A stretch of DNA of 64,000 nt from NCBI GenBank assembly GCA_949825045.1, contig OX463815.1:27023356-27087355 (forward strand). The letters are read 5' to 3'. Each line of letters begins with the position of its first letter. The stretch's first letter is position 1. The DNA comes from Argyresthia goedartella. Its lineage: Eukaryota; Arthropoda; Insecta; Lepidoptera; Argyresthiidae. Positions 1 to 10,647 of this stretch are shown here, one piece after another. Position numbers and translations under genes: made by a program. The notes beneath the pieces were generated by a model. That model was given only the letters and a program-made list of their open reading frames with translations, made no database searches and had not been told where the DNA came from.

Positions 1-559
1 TGTTTCTTTAATTATTTTTTGTTCAACTATCTCTGTCCAGTTTTTGTTTGGATTTTATGATCCGTGTGCACGTGAAAGGCGCCTGCCTGCCTCTTGGCGT
101 GGGATCACGTTACGACCTGTCGCGTGCCTTTATGACACATTTACTGTGCCGAATAGGGTCGATTGTTGATACCTGCATACATACACACTTACACACATGC
201 GTTTACACACACACACTCACACTATACTCACTGCATGGTAGATTAGTAAATATTTCTTAAGTACTTCTATTATTTTATCTTTAAAGCCCTCTATCGTCAC
301 TCGTTTCTCGCTCGTATTGAGGATAGATATTACATGTTAAGTCAGGGAAAAAGGCGCGCGCCACGGGGTATTTGTTTGAATTATTGCTGTTGAGCAGGCG
401 ACCGTCCGGTTCGGCTCCCAAAAAGCAACACCCCATCAGGATAATATATTTGAACGATACAATATTATTTAATAGTATTTGCAAAGAGCTCAGGAATATA
501 TATATATCTTTTTAAAAGGGGTCTATAAATAGCGATTACTACATAATCCAGTTCAAATG
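1..559. other. No gene recognised; CA-rich microsatellite
   Basis: The first 560 bases hold no convincing coding exon. There is a CA/TA-rich simple-sequence stretch around 175-235 and otherwise AT-rich DNA. A short open frame on the minus strand (281-484) has no recognisable domain and I do not call it. Confidence 0.5.
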
Positions 560-574
560 TAACCAGTAGACAGT

Positions 575-778
575 TTGCTTCTTCTAATTTATAATAGTAA
601 TATTTGTATGAGATAAACACTACCAATTTTTAAAAGGGATCTAAAAATCAATCTTTGGGTGTTTCTATGCCCTTCTTCTCCCACAGCGGTCCAATGTAGA
701 AAAGGGGCGAAAATGACATTTGCTAAGTACATATAAATATCTACCTTAATAAATAAATTTGGCTTTGACTTTATTTTT
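575..778 (+). repeat. 3' end of LINE family A, truncated
   Basis: This matches the 3' untranslated end of the LINE at 61145-62575. Both carry the same run of phrases around CTTCTTCTCCCACAG, GGTCCAATGTAGA and the terminal AATAAA-like tail ending near 775. Only the 3' tail is present, as expected for a 5'-truncated retrotransposition copy. Similar tails lie at 12560-13125, 18490-18615 and 33470-33842. Confidence 0.7.
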
Positions 779-786
779 TTTATCTG

Positions 787-830
787 ACTTTATTATTAAC
801 ATAATTGATTGGCTATGTTAATAATAAAGT
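787..830. repeat. Perfect 17-bp inverted repeat with 10-nt loop
   Basis: Positions 787-803 and 814-830 are exact reverse complements, separated by ten bases. The element sits between a LINE tail and a SINE. It may be the end of a small foldback element; no function can be read from the sequence. Confidence 0.8.
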
Positions 831-837
831 GATTGAA

Positions 838-1140
838 GGCTCCGTGGTCTAATGGGTTTCACGCTTGCTTCTCACACAGAGATGAATTTTCGATTCCTGA
901 GCATGTACCAATGAGATAATTAAATTGTCTTAAGCACATTATACGGACGTTCTAACGGTGATGGAAAACATCATGAGGAAACCTTCATTACTCCATAGCT
1001 GCGGCGATGGGCTAGCCCCCTGTCAGTCAAAATGGAGTATTGAATAACTGGCTCAAAGTGGGCACAATTGTGCCTCTGCCACCCCGTATGAGAAAATGCC
1101 TGACGCTATGTTATGTGTTCAATGGCTGAAAAAAATATGG
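838..1140 (+). repeat. tRNA-derived SINE, family 3
   Basis: The left end has an RNA polymerase III A-box-like stretch (TGGTCTAATGG) and, about 40 bases on, a B-box-like stretch (TTCGATTCC). This is the tRNA-like head of a SINE. The body continues through a phrase shared with 2310-2415 (reverse strand, inside CPR-1) and 20550-20655, ending near the motif around GCCACCCCGTATGAGAAAA. It is not a working tRNA gene because no cloverleaf can be drawn. Confidence 0.65.
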
Positions 1141-1640
1141 AAAATCAATGCATTTTTAAAAAGCCTTCAATTTTGCGTCCTTAGCACATTCTCCACGCCA
1201 CGTCTGTGGGATTGGCGGAGTCCGCCAATATTATTTGGAAAGTAATTACACACTGCTGAGACTTTAATTAAATTTTCCCCTCTATCACAAATCAACTTTA
1301 AAAGGTGGTTGGGAAATATTTAATTTTTTATCGATTCTCATAAATTACGTCAAGTTTATCTGCTTGTTTCGTGTACTCGCACTAGACTGATTATTTAATT
1401 ACGTTATAATCTCTATTTTTTTTTCCATACAAATCCGTCGAACTCAGGCAAACCCGTATCTGTATCAATATTATGACCGACCAATTCAATGGAACGTATA
1501 TATCGGGATGGTAATAAAAATAAAGGATAGCGAGCGCTCATACCACTCTATTTGCAAACAGTAACAAAAAAAATGTCAGTTATAAAAGAAGTCAAAAATT
1601 ACAAAGAATAATTGAAGGTCGCCTCAGTCTTTGGTTTATA

Positions 1641-1646
1641 TTTATT
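1641..1646 (-). terminator. Polyadenylation signal of CPR-1
   Basis: AATAAA reads on the minus strand 15 bases beyond the CPR-1 stop codon (1661-1663). This is close to the stop but is the only canonical signal in reach. Confidence 0.55.
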
Positions 1647-1660
1647 CATCGAAAGTGAAT

Positions 1661-3701
1661 TTATGCCTCGTTGCTTTCTTTCTCCTCGGCGGGTTTATCC
1701 TCTCGGTTGTCTCTGTATCTTCGCTCGTGGTGGGGGCCATGAGTCCAGCCCCACGGATTGACCTCATGATGCACTGGGTGATGGACTTTATGGTGAACTT
1801 CGTGCACAGGGTGATGATGGATCGGCAGATGATGGATCGGCTCATGATGGATCGGCAGATGATGGATTGGCTCATGATGGATCGGCCGATGATGGATGGG
1901 CTCGTGATGGATTGGGCGATGATGAATTGGCTCATGATGGATCGGATGATGATGGACTGGCGGCGGGTGGTGGATCAGCTGCTTCACGATCACCGACTTG
2001 TGAACCGGGTGGTGGATCACGGGGTGATGGGGTTCGTGATGAATCTCGACGGGTTTGTGGACATGCACCTCCTTGTGAATTGGCAGGAGGTGGATTGGTT
2101 CATGATGAATAGGCACATGCTTGCTCTTGATGTCTACGTGATGGTGGGGAGCTGAGTTGTGGACCACGGCTTGGAATCTGGAAGAGTAGAATATTGGTAA
2201 AGTTTGTTTTTTGAGTTCGTACAACAGGATAGTGAATTTTGTTGAAGAGCAGTGTCAAACTCAAGGCTCATGAAAATTACTTAGAAACAATATTCTCTAC
2301 ATTTCGGAGGGACAGTATTGCCCACGTTTAGCCAAGTTATTCAATACTCCGTTTTGCATGACAGGATGCTAGTCCATTGCCGCAGCTATGGAGGTTTTCT
2401 CACGATGTTTTCCACCACCGAAAAAGAACAAGAACAAGAACAAAATTGAAACTTACCCGCTCTTTCCATCGACAGTGTAGGTCACGGTCCTCTTGTTGCC
2501 ATCGGGTTCAATCAGCCAGTACTCTCCCTTGGTGACGTCACCCTCCCTGTGCTCCTTGTGTCCCTTGTTGTCACCAGTGTGCGGGTCATGCACTGTGTAC
2601 GCGAACTCGTATGACGGGTGCGAGTGGGCCTGTGGATGAAAACCATGCATTTAAAGAACTAAGATGTTTTAGAGATCAAAAATTTAAGAAAATATCGAAT
2701 AAGGTGGCCAGCCATGTGGTTCCTACAATAACGCTATGGTAGAATTGTATGGTTCTGCTGCCTCTTGTTGGGGATATAGCTTAGAATAGAGTGTACTCAG
2801 TGTAGTGTTAATATTCTAAAGGCCTTTACAACCTAAAGCGCTCGTCGGCTTTAGCCGGCGAGTTCATTTCGTTGCACGGTGTATACGACTATCGCGAAAC
2901 AAACCCGGCGGATTTGGGTTATAAAGGCATTAAGGCAATGACCCTGCCTACGAAGCCAAGGATCCCGGGTTCGAGTCCCGGTGGGGGCAAATATTTGTTT
3001 GATGAGAAAGGATTTTTGTACCCTAGTCAAGGTTGTTTATCTATCTAAGTATAACATCTATATAAGTATGTGTATCGTTGTCTAGTACCCAAGATAAAGG
3101 GAGTCCTAGTTTGGGGCTAGATCGATGTGTGTAAATAGTGTCCAAGGTATTATTATTATTATTATACTAGCTGATGCCCGCAACTTCATCTGCGTGTTCC
3201 TAGGAATTACCTTTAGCAGATATAACGTTACCCTCCTTCTGGTGCAGTCGGATAAAAAGTATACTATATGTTAATCTAGCTCATAAACTACATCTGTGCC
3301 AAATTTCATTCAAATCCGTTCAGCCGTTTTAGCGTGATTGAGGTACAAACACACAAACATATCCAAACATCCTAACATCGCTACTTTCACATTTATAATA
3401 TTAGTTAGATTAAGGCTATCTTTTAATTTGGAAAACGTGACATTAATGTTACGTCTACAAATCCATCACTGCCTTATAACTGTATAGATACTTAACTATT
3501 GACATAATAAGTGTTTATACTATGTTTTTGTTAAGATCAGTAATATGGGGATCAACTCACGTATTGCTCGTGATGCGCCGGCGCTTGGTGTCCAATATGC
3601 TCCAGATGCCCATGGTGGCCGTAGTGCCGCACGATGTTCTGTTCGGAGATCGCGGGCTGATGCGCAAGCGCGCACACCGCCGCTCCCAATATCGTTACTA
3701 A
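1661..3701 (-). CDS. CPR-1: RR-2 cuticular protein, His-rich tail (start codon unclear)
   Basis: This is a secreted structural protein of the cuticle, where RR-2 proteins bind chitin. Exons on the minus strand are 3561-3701, 2457-2629 and 1661-2177, joined by GT-AG introns of phase 0 and phase 2. The three exons sum to 831 nt, or 276 codons plus TAA. The first exon begins with a hydrophobic signal-peptide core (LVTILGAAVCALA). The middle exon has the RR-2 consensus: Y-E-F-A-Y, DPHTGD, the GEYWLIEPDG block and YTVDGKSG, which the last exon completes with FQAVVHN. The last exon then runs into a long Pro-Ile-His-His repeat, rich in HHEPIHH. A 9-12 nt first exon is expected upstream; at the promoter-proximal donor (4627-4631) the in-frame triplet where ATG should be is ATA. 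Family assignment is firm; whether the gene is functional is open. Confidence 0.85.
1797..1990 (-). repeat. Coding minisatellite in CPR-1 tail
   Basis: A roughly 15-18 bp unit built on GATGATGGATCGGC repeats about ten times within the last exon of CPR-1. On the coding strand it gives alternating PIHHE and PIHHL/R motifs. Copies differ by single bases, so this is an expanding or contracting repeat within a gene. It also creates a methionine-rich open frame on the opposite strand that is an artefact. Confidence 0.8.
2310..2415 (-). repeat. SINE family 3 fragment in CPR-1 intron
   Basis: This is the reverse complement of part of the repeat at 838-1140: the stretch around GCCGCAGCTATGGAGG and CACGATGTTTTCCACC is shared. 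It lies in the phase-2 intron of CPR-1, between the RR-2 exon and the His-rich exon. Confidence 0.65.
2930..3175 (+). repeat. tRNA-derived SINE, family 1
   Basis: A tRNA-like head with a B box (GGTTCGAGTCCCGG) is followed by a body shared with 13525-13705 and 15915-16150, including GTATCGTTGTCTAGTACC. The 3' end is an ATT microsatellite. It lies in a CPR-1 intron on the opposite strand to the gene. Confidence 0.75.
3168..3412 (+). repeat. Common lepidopteran interspersed repeat
   Basis: The segment starts with ACTAGCTGATGCCCGC and ends with CATTTATAATATTAGTTAG. In between is a phrase with CCGTTCAGCCGTTTTAGCG and AACACACAAACATATCC. This layout is familiar from RTE-type or rolling-circle-type repeats of moths; I cannot decide which class. 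It abuts the SINE directly. Confidence 0.55.
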
Positions 3702-4626
3702 CTGGGAATAGGGGCGATAATCTGGTTAGGTAAATTTTTGTTTGGTGAGAAGCAAATGAAATGAAACTTTATTTTTCATCAATTGACAGAAGAAAATTAA
3801 ACCTGGATTTGTTTTTGCACAGGACTAGATAAGTTAGCAAAAAGGGTTAGGGATAAATCCAGCAGTGGCCGAAAACAAGCTGCCGATCATGGTGATTATA
3901 AAATAAATTGATTGCGACAATCAGTGTCAATTAATGTAGTCTAATTGGTACACTTTTATAATGCTTAATTTAGATTTTTAACCCGAAAAATAAACCCATA
4001 ATTAGCCATTTCATTCTACATGGCACTATACGATTATTTTAACTCTACCGCTCGACTCTTCTCGGCTTTTCCAATTTTTTTTAAATCGTTAATCATTTTC
4101 CTGATTTCCGATTTTTCCTCAATACTCTTCATGATAAGTGCCAAATTTTAATTTTCCAGGACATTTTGATAACTTTCAGCGACCAAAACCGAGAAGTGTC
4201 AAGCGGTTAAAGTAATCGTACTGTTGGTATGTGTATGGGTTCACACTCTTTAAGTTATGGTAGGTGTATGGTTAACACTTATGGGAACACTAACACAAAC
4301 TAGATTATAATCACTTATTGAATAGCTTTAATACCTTTATAATCATTATTGTGTCTAATCCGAAATCCTGATCTCAAATGATATTGATTTATAGACAACG
4401 CAAGTATTTTATACTGAAATATAGACTCACTGAAATAAATCGCTTCCTCCAATTAATTGTAATGGCCTAGTTATTATCCAGAAACGTGTTTTCCTTCAAA
4501 AATAGTGATTCGGTTCTTTCAGAGGATGTTATGTTAGGCAGTTGATGCCACTTAAATTCGATACTTTGATTGGCACGTACCGATAAATTACACTTCAGAA
4601 ATCAAGTCTGACTAGAGTCCGACGAT

Positions 4627-4880
4627 CTCACCGAAGTTATTGGCACTTGTGGGGTGGGGTTGTTCCACTGCGTCGAGCGCTGCCACGCTCGCTTTATAGG
4701 CTTGTTCACTATAGCTCACAGTGAGCCGCTGAATAACCGGCGTAGTGCGAGCACGCGTTTATTAGGCGTTCAGTATACCCGACGCCGCATACTCAGCGCC
4801 GGGTACTGACCAGAGGCCGGCTAACGCTTCTCACAGTTAGCGCGCTCGCCAGTCGGCAGCTGACTGTGAGCTGCATTTAA
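4627..4880 (-). promoter_or_regulatory. CPR-1 core promoter, first exon and GC-rich upstream block
   Basis: On the minus strand a TATAAA box lies at 4693-4698. An initiator-like GCAGT lies at 4667-4671, 29 bases downstream. A 29-base leader follows, then ATA ACT TCG (4632-4640) and a donor GTGAG at 4627-4631. The leader length equals that of CPR-4 (29 bases), which is why 4640 is the expected start position. Upstream to 4880 the DNA is markedly GC-richer than its surroundings and contains repeated GCGAGC/CGCC words. That is consistent with a regulatory block, but no factor site is certain. An alternative start, ATG ATT ATA AAG at 4333-4344, has a weak donor (GTATTA). Confidence 0.6.
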
Positions 4881-5332
4881 ATATTCTCTGGAGCCTTCTT
4901 CACCTCTGACGTGCCTCTGACCCAGGTGCCGCTTTTTTTTAAAGAGAGTTCAGCTTGTGGTCAGTTTTCGTCCGACTTCAAAAAGGAGGAAGTTCTCCAT
5001 TCGTCTGTTTTTTTTTGTTTTTTTTTTTATGTGTGTTTGTTAAGCGATTACTTCGTTAACTATGTTTTGATGGGTAGGTCTTACTTCTGAGGTGGTCTCA
5101 TATAAATATATCCAAAAGAATTGAGCGCTTTTTGAAAATATCAACAAATAGAAAAAAAATACACATTTTGGTTTGTCGTCCCGTTCAGCAAAAGTTTTGA
5201 TCTGGACTTTTCATATACACAGACTTCAATCGCATCCCTACCGGGGAGGAAGAAATAGGGCTTGAACTTGAAATCGGTGTTTTAAAGTTTTTAACTTCGT
5301 GAATGGTTGGATATTAAATTAACTGGCTGACA

Positions 5333-5390
5333 CATCCTTAACCTATACCGAACTTATGTCAGACTATAAGTTCAGTATAGGTTAAGGATG
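5333..5390. repeat. Inverted repeat, 24-bp arms
   Basis: The left arm (5333-5356) and right arm (5366-5390) pair almost perfectly around a nine-base loop; the core is CATCCTTAACCTATAC. Flanking text is AT-rich and looks like the middle of a foldback or MITE-type repeat. Confidence 0.7.
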
Positions 5391-5399
5391 GGTCGGCGA

Positions 5400-6630
5400 G
5401 TTAATGAAATATCCAATTAAAAACTGACCACGAGCTGAAACGGTTTTTCAGAAGCTACGCCTCGCAGTTTCCGATATTTAGTTTTTCTAGTTATTCCTCA
5501 ATCCGAACAAACTGAACATACATTGTACAAGTAGGTAGGGGATAGAGAATACATGCGAGTAGATGTATCGATATTTCATAGGAAATCGGAGTTAACAGGT
5601 CGATTGCGAAATAGCGTGCGAAATTGCTCTCGCGATTAATTGCATTAATTAATCCAATTATTTAATTAAATCCACGTGAGGATATGTGAGTAAGTATGAT
5701 GATAATTCTAACCTTTAAAATTATTTAATATGTCTACCTAGCTTTCCTTATCGTATGGATTGGAATCATTGTAACTGCATCTTTGTAAACCAACATTGTT
5801 CTCTTTCGGTTATTCCTCGATCTAAGAACGTTTGAAATCGTGTCAAGTGCTAGAAGTTGTTGGCGTTTACCTCTAGTTTAAAAATGCCCGTATTTGTTAT
5901 TTAGCGTATTTGTTATTTAGCGTTTGGTCGCTAGCGTCTACGAGTACGTCACGATTCTTAAAAGCGGATGTGTGAGCAGCCATTGGATGGCCTCTTCGCC
6001 GCGTAACGCCTGTAGAAAAGTGGTACGCAATAAACAATTTAGAGGTTTTGATCAGTAACAAGTGTACCCATAATATGTATTGTAAGGGGTTATTGTGGAC
6101 CTAATTCTAAGCATCACATCCCATATTTGTTCTGAATGAATTGTCTGAAAGGACAGTATTATCCCGTGAAGTCTTAAACTCAGATACAAAATAAGAATAA
6201 TAATAACAACATTTACTCAAGAAAATGGTTACAATTTTGTGTATTTGTGTGTGTAATGTGTGAATTAAATAATACTATAATAAAAATATAAACTGATGTC
6301 TGCTTCCAATGATAGACTTAAAATAGCCTAATAGTATTTATGGCAAGCAAGTCCGTCTGGAACCACTTTCCATCGCATTTTAATAGCATGTTAGTCGTAG
6401 TCTTTTAAATCTCCAATTCTTTGCCACCACTCCTTTCCTTATTCACCTTGGAAGAGGAACAGGCCTGCGTGCCATCAATACAGATATAGAAATATTATGA
6501 TAGGATAATTTGAGACGTGTTTATAAATGCATGGGATGGAGAAGATTTTCGATGTCATCGTAAGATAGGGATTTTAGAAAAACAGTTAATTTTAAACTAC
6601 ATTCATTGCATCACTTTATTAAGTTGTTGT
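5400..6630. other. No feature recognised
   Basis: About 1.2 kb of AT-rich DNA between CPR-1 and the retroelement. I see no coding exon, RNA gene or clear repeat here, apart from a direct doubling of ATTTGTTATTTAGCG near 5890-5925. Confidence 0.5.
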
Positions 6631-6636
6631 TTGTAG

Positions 6637-9470
6637 AATTTATTTATTTATTTATCCAGCTAACGTAAGTACATAAATTGAAGGAGACAGTCTAAGATCT
6701 AGTACCTATTACTACAATAAAATACAATGACATAAATCCGCCAAACGCTTCGTCATAACTAAACTTAAGAAACAAAATACATGTCTATAAAAATAAACCG
6801 CCCCAAGAAACGCCCGCACCAAACATGCCTATTACACTGGCAGCATTACCGCGCTGCACAGCTAGTGAGATTCTCTGTGACAGAAATGATCCGGAGCGGT
6901 GGTCAAATTCTCGGTCCCTCAAACGACGCCCAATGTCCTTGACGAAGGCCCTACGCTGAAAACCCCACACCCCTGTGGTCTCGATGGCCAAAAGAACAAA
7001 CAGATAACTTACAATTAGCTGTGCGTATTTAATGCATTTCTGCCGCGCTGCCGACTCAGCAGTAGCACCCAGGGTAACCACAGTTGAGATGATGTGGGAT
7101 GGTGCGTACGTTCACACGCAAGTCACATCCCGCAATAGGCAATGACCTCTCTCCCACGGTATTAACGTGAGACCGTCCGGACGTTTCCCGTCACTGCGGC
7201 TCAAACCCGGAAGTTCTAGAACCGTCGGAAAATTGGCATAGACTAGCGCCCTCCGGATCATGTCGTTAATTGAGTAACGGCGAGAGAGTCTCCCTGCACT
7301 CCAAATACAGTGCAGCCTATGGCGCCCAGCGAGTAAACCGCCGCACCACAAACACCAGCAACCTAACCGAAGCGCCACTGCCACACGCAGGGAGCTGTTG
7401 TCCAAAAAGGTGCGCAACTGCGGAGATGGCAACGCATGCAGCCAGGCGCCAGACTCTGGCTGGAAGACTGTACGCAGGCGAGCAAGATCCGCTCCTGTGC
7501 TCTGCGCCAGAAGCCCGTCAAGGGATGACCTGCAAAGGTGCCTGGGATAAAGATATCCCAGGCACGTTGCACGCCAGGCTGCTCCGGCACATCTCACAGC
7601 CGCAAAGCCTCGGCCGCAAAAGGAATGTTCAAATTGTCACCATTAATATTCAAAATATGAGTGACAAGTTTAAACACCCTATGCGAAGAGGCTAAGAAAG
7701 CCGAGAGTTCCGTGTCCTGTAGGCGACGAACGCCAAGACCACCAAATCTGATAGGAAGTGCTGCCTGTGACCACAGGGAGGGAGACATATTCACATTCAA
7801 AATTGTCTCCAAAATATTCTTCAAAGCTAGGTCCAGGCAGACCGGAGCCGTTCATAAAGAATATGTTAACCTCGGCTGGGACAAACAATTTCGCAGAATA
7901 ATAAGGGCCACATGTGCGGAAAGCTCCTTAAGATGAGGCAAAGCCCCCTTACCAAGGCCTCTTTCTTACTTCGCAGGGCACCCGGCGCACCTTCTACAAA
8001 TATGGGCGCCCCCAACAGGGTGAAATTTGTTTTATTAAGGACCTTCGACCCCGGCACTAAACGCCAAAACTTCGCTCTTGTGTTTTGTGCCAAAATTCCA
8101 GAGCACGAGAAAAGCTCACATTTCTGTGAGTTTAGCTGAAGCCCCGAGACTCCTAGACCACGAATAATCGACTCCAAATCGGCTAGGACAACATCCGGAG
8201 GTCCCCCGTAATCCAAGTACCAGATATTAAAAGGGGAACTTACAGATTTTAAAACATCCTGTATCGCCAAACTGAATATCAATGGCCCTAACGGATCACC
8301 CTGTTGTGCGCCCACTTGTGACTCTACCAGGTTTTCCCTAAAACACAAGTTTGTAGTACCAGAGTAACACTGATGGAGAAAAGGGTAGAGAGATGGAACG
8401 CAATCACTAACTTTTCTCAAAATTACGTCACGCTCAACTGAGTTAAGAGCATTTTGTAAATCAACCTTTACAATGAAGTTGTCAGTGTTTCCTGGATCGA
8501 ATGCGAATGTCCGGGTGGCGTGGATTGCGGCCTCGCAGCCCAATGGTAATCCAAATCCCAACTGCTGTGGCTGAAGTAAAGATGATGCAACTCCCCTAAC
8601 AGCTCTGCAACAGAGTTTGGCCACCAGACGACGGAGTACGCTCCCAACAGCAATAAGACGAATCCCACCGTCTTTCTTACTCAAGAAAAGTGCCATAAAG
8701 AAAGTGGAATACCTCCCTGTGACCATTCCCCTCAGCATAAAATTGGCTAGATTTACTAGGGACCGTAAGAGAGTCGCACCATTATCCCCAGCCCCAGCAG
8801 AAGTCAGCTCCTTAAGAATTGCGGGGCGGATCCCATCAAGACCAGCTGCCGACCCGTTATTAAAGGTCATAATTGACTCCACAATGCCAGCCGCTTCAAC
8901 CGCCGAAAACTTACTTGAGAGGTCCGGCTCCGGAGGGAAGTGCATATCACGGGACGGTGACGGGTGCTTAAGACGTTAAAGACGTAAGGACCCCAAGGTC
9001 TGCTCCTTATCCTCGGCTACAGAGCAGTCTGACAGCAGTATCCGCATAGCACCTCCTAGGCACCATCACCTTTGACTCGACGTACTTATAAAAAGTGCGC
9101 CGATGAACACTCTCACTCCTCAGACAAACATCCGATGACTGGGCCGATGAAAGGCCGTCTTAAGAACCAGCATTAATGTTGTATTTTACCTTAAAAGTAA
9201 GGGACCTATTTCTGTCATCGGATGATAGGACCCTGAGACAGGTGTGTGAAAAGGTAAGCAGATCAAACCAATCATTGGTCCCATTGGTCTGGACGCACCT
9301 CTCAATGAGCTCCGACAGCTTGCCCGCCACCAAACACCTCGCTCCCTTTGGCACATGTTTTAACACCTTAACCCTCCTTCTCAAGGGAGCCATGTCAGTG
9401 AGCGACGGCGGTGGTGAAGAAACATCCACTGCACACGCCCCTGCGGCAGTTGGCACTTGACATCCCTGTT
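6637..9470 (-). mobile_element. Decayed retroelement with RT and nuclease-like tail
   Basis: This is a 2.8-kb minus-strand element. Its 3' end is marked by a short A-rich repeat (AAATAAATAAATAA on the minus strand, 6637-6655). Its coding region is described in the next entry. No LTR or terminal inverted repeat is visible, which fits a target-primed retrotransposon. The 5' boundary near 9470 is an estimate from the end of recognisable coding. Confidence 0.7.
6785..9456 (-). pseudogene. Reverse transcriptase with PD-type endonuclease-like domain, broken
   Basis: Reading 5' to 3' on the minus strand, a conserved N-terminal block (9160-9456) contains KHVPKGARCLVAGKLSEL. The RT body (7866-8945) has AAGLDGIRP, the QQGDPLGPLIFS thumb motif and the active-site box. 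The box reads YLDYG, so the second catalytic Asp of YLDD is Tyr. After 7866 the frame shifts at least once; the correct continuation carries LRNCLSQPRLTYSL and WSQAALPIRFGGLG. A C-terminal block (7112-7360) has [14 protein letters not shown] followed 16 residues after the PD by Asp, resembling the PD-X(n)-D restriction-like endonuclease of RLE-type non-LTR elements. A single in-frame TGA at 7112-7114 separates it from a final conserved block (6785-7081, QRISLAVQRGNAASV). The family is one I have seen repeatedly in animal genomes; its exact clade is uncertain. Confidence 0.75.
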
Positions 9471-9945
9471 TAACGACTAATGTGCACGTTCAAACCACGC
9501 GGAACGACAAATTCCTTTGAGGAAACGGGGCAATGAGGACCTACAATAATACAGCCCTGTTGTTAAGATATGCATAGGAAGGAGTGTGGTGGAACCAAGG
9601 ACGTTTGTTTAATCTTTACGACATTTCAAGATTAGGTCGTACGGTGTAATATGGTGTTGTAGACTGTTAGTGTTTAGTATAAAAGTTGCCTGACGGTGAA
9701 GACGTCACATAGTTTATACCGTTCGGATGTGGACAAGTAAATTTGGCTTTTTTAGTAGTCTCCAATTTATTAAGCGTTACAGTATTTTGGAGAGTTACGA
9801 AAAAACAGCAATGCTGTATTTGACAAGGTAGGTTTCAACAAAATAGTTTATACTATATACTATATCAGAATTGTATATTTCCAGCAGTTCTATTTTATAA
9901 AAAGTATCTATTTAGTTCCAGTTCCTAAAAAGTATCTATTTTGAC
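9471..9945. other. No feature recognised
   Basis: About 475 bases downstream (in window coordinates) of the retroelement. No exon, RNA gene or recognisable repeat boundary is visible. Confidence 0.4.
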
Positions 9946-9949
9946 TAGC

Positions 9950-10140
9950 AGTCAAATACCGCATTGGGCGATACGTGCTAGGAGGGACCTATCTCCGCTC
10001 TTGAAGATCGGATGAATCGAATGATAGTATTTTAAGAGCACTAGGAAAAATGCCCAGATGTTTTGAGAATTAAATGCGAAATACCGTCCCAGCCAGTAGC
10101 AGCCTGTAGTTTTAATGACAAAATTAAGGTAATAAATAAC
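9950..10140 (-). pseudogene. Possible LINE reverse-transcriptase scrap
   Basis: One minus-strand frame reads AATGWDGISHLILKTSG, similar to the early RT motif (GxDGIxxxxLK) of jockey/CR1-type LINEs. The rest is frame-shifted. The match is short and could be chance. Confidence 0.3.
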
Positions 10141-10555
10141 TTCATCTATATCGGTGTGGAGGAGAGCAAAGTAGGAGGTAATTGTTGCAAGAGTAAGTGA
10201 ATTTTTAATTAAATCGTCAGCTAGGTTTTTCCTACACTTGCAGGAGTCGAGGACGGTAAAGTTAACTGAGAAGGTATTGATTTGGGTTGGGATTTATTTT
10301 TCGATAGTTTTCTAAAGAAGTTTACAATTTTGGACAATTAAAACGAAGTATGAAAACGATGTCACTAGTCGAGTTAGGCTTAACATATTTCTCCAATAAC
10401 ATTTGACATTCTACTTTCAGGCTTCCTCCAAAATTGGTAATTCATCCCGCAGATAAACGTGATATATCAAAGTGATTTTGTGATATTTGATAAATAAAAC
10501 AGCTGTCGTACTATTAGCGCTAATGTATTTGGATTTCTGTTTGTAAGAATTGCTT

Positions 10556-10561
10556 TTTATT
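10556..10561 (-). terminator. Polyadenylation signal of CPR-2
   Basis: AATAAA on the minus strand about 87 bases beyond the CPR-2 stop codon. Confidence 0.5.
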
Positions 10562-10647
10562 AAAAAGAGTATTTGCTCAGGCGAGTGTCAGTCTTTTCGT
10601 AGTTTTGTTGTCATCGTTGGATCTTTCTCGAAGGTGCGATGAGTTGA

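Noticed and set aside
1631..2155. Long plus-strand frame rich in Met and Asp
   Set aside because: It is the mirror of the His-codon repeats (ATG opposite CAT) in the CPR-1 last exon; no start context, domain or splice logic.
2930..3000. Possible tRNA gene at the SINE heads (also 13530, 15920, 47990, 54980, 59980)
   Set aside because: Promoter boxes are present but no acceptor stem or cloverleaf forms, and the bodies continue as dispersed repeats.
4081..4140. Minus-strand ATG AAG AGT ATT as the CPR-1 start
   Set aside because: No consensus donor at the needed phase and far from the promoter.
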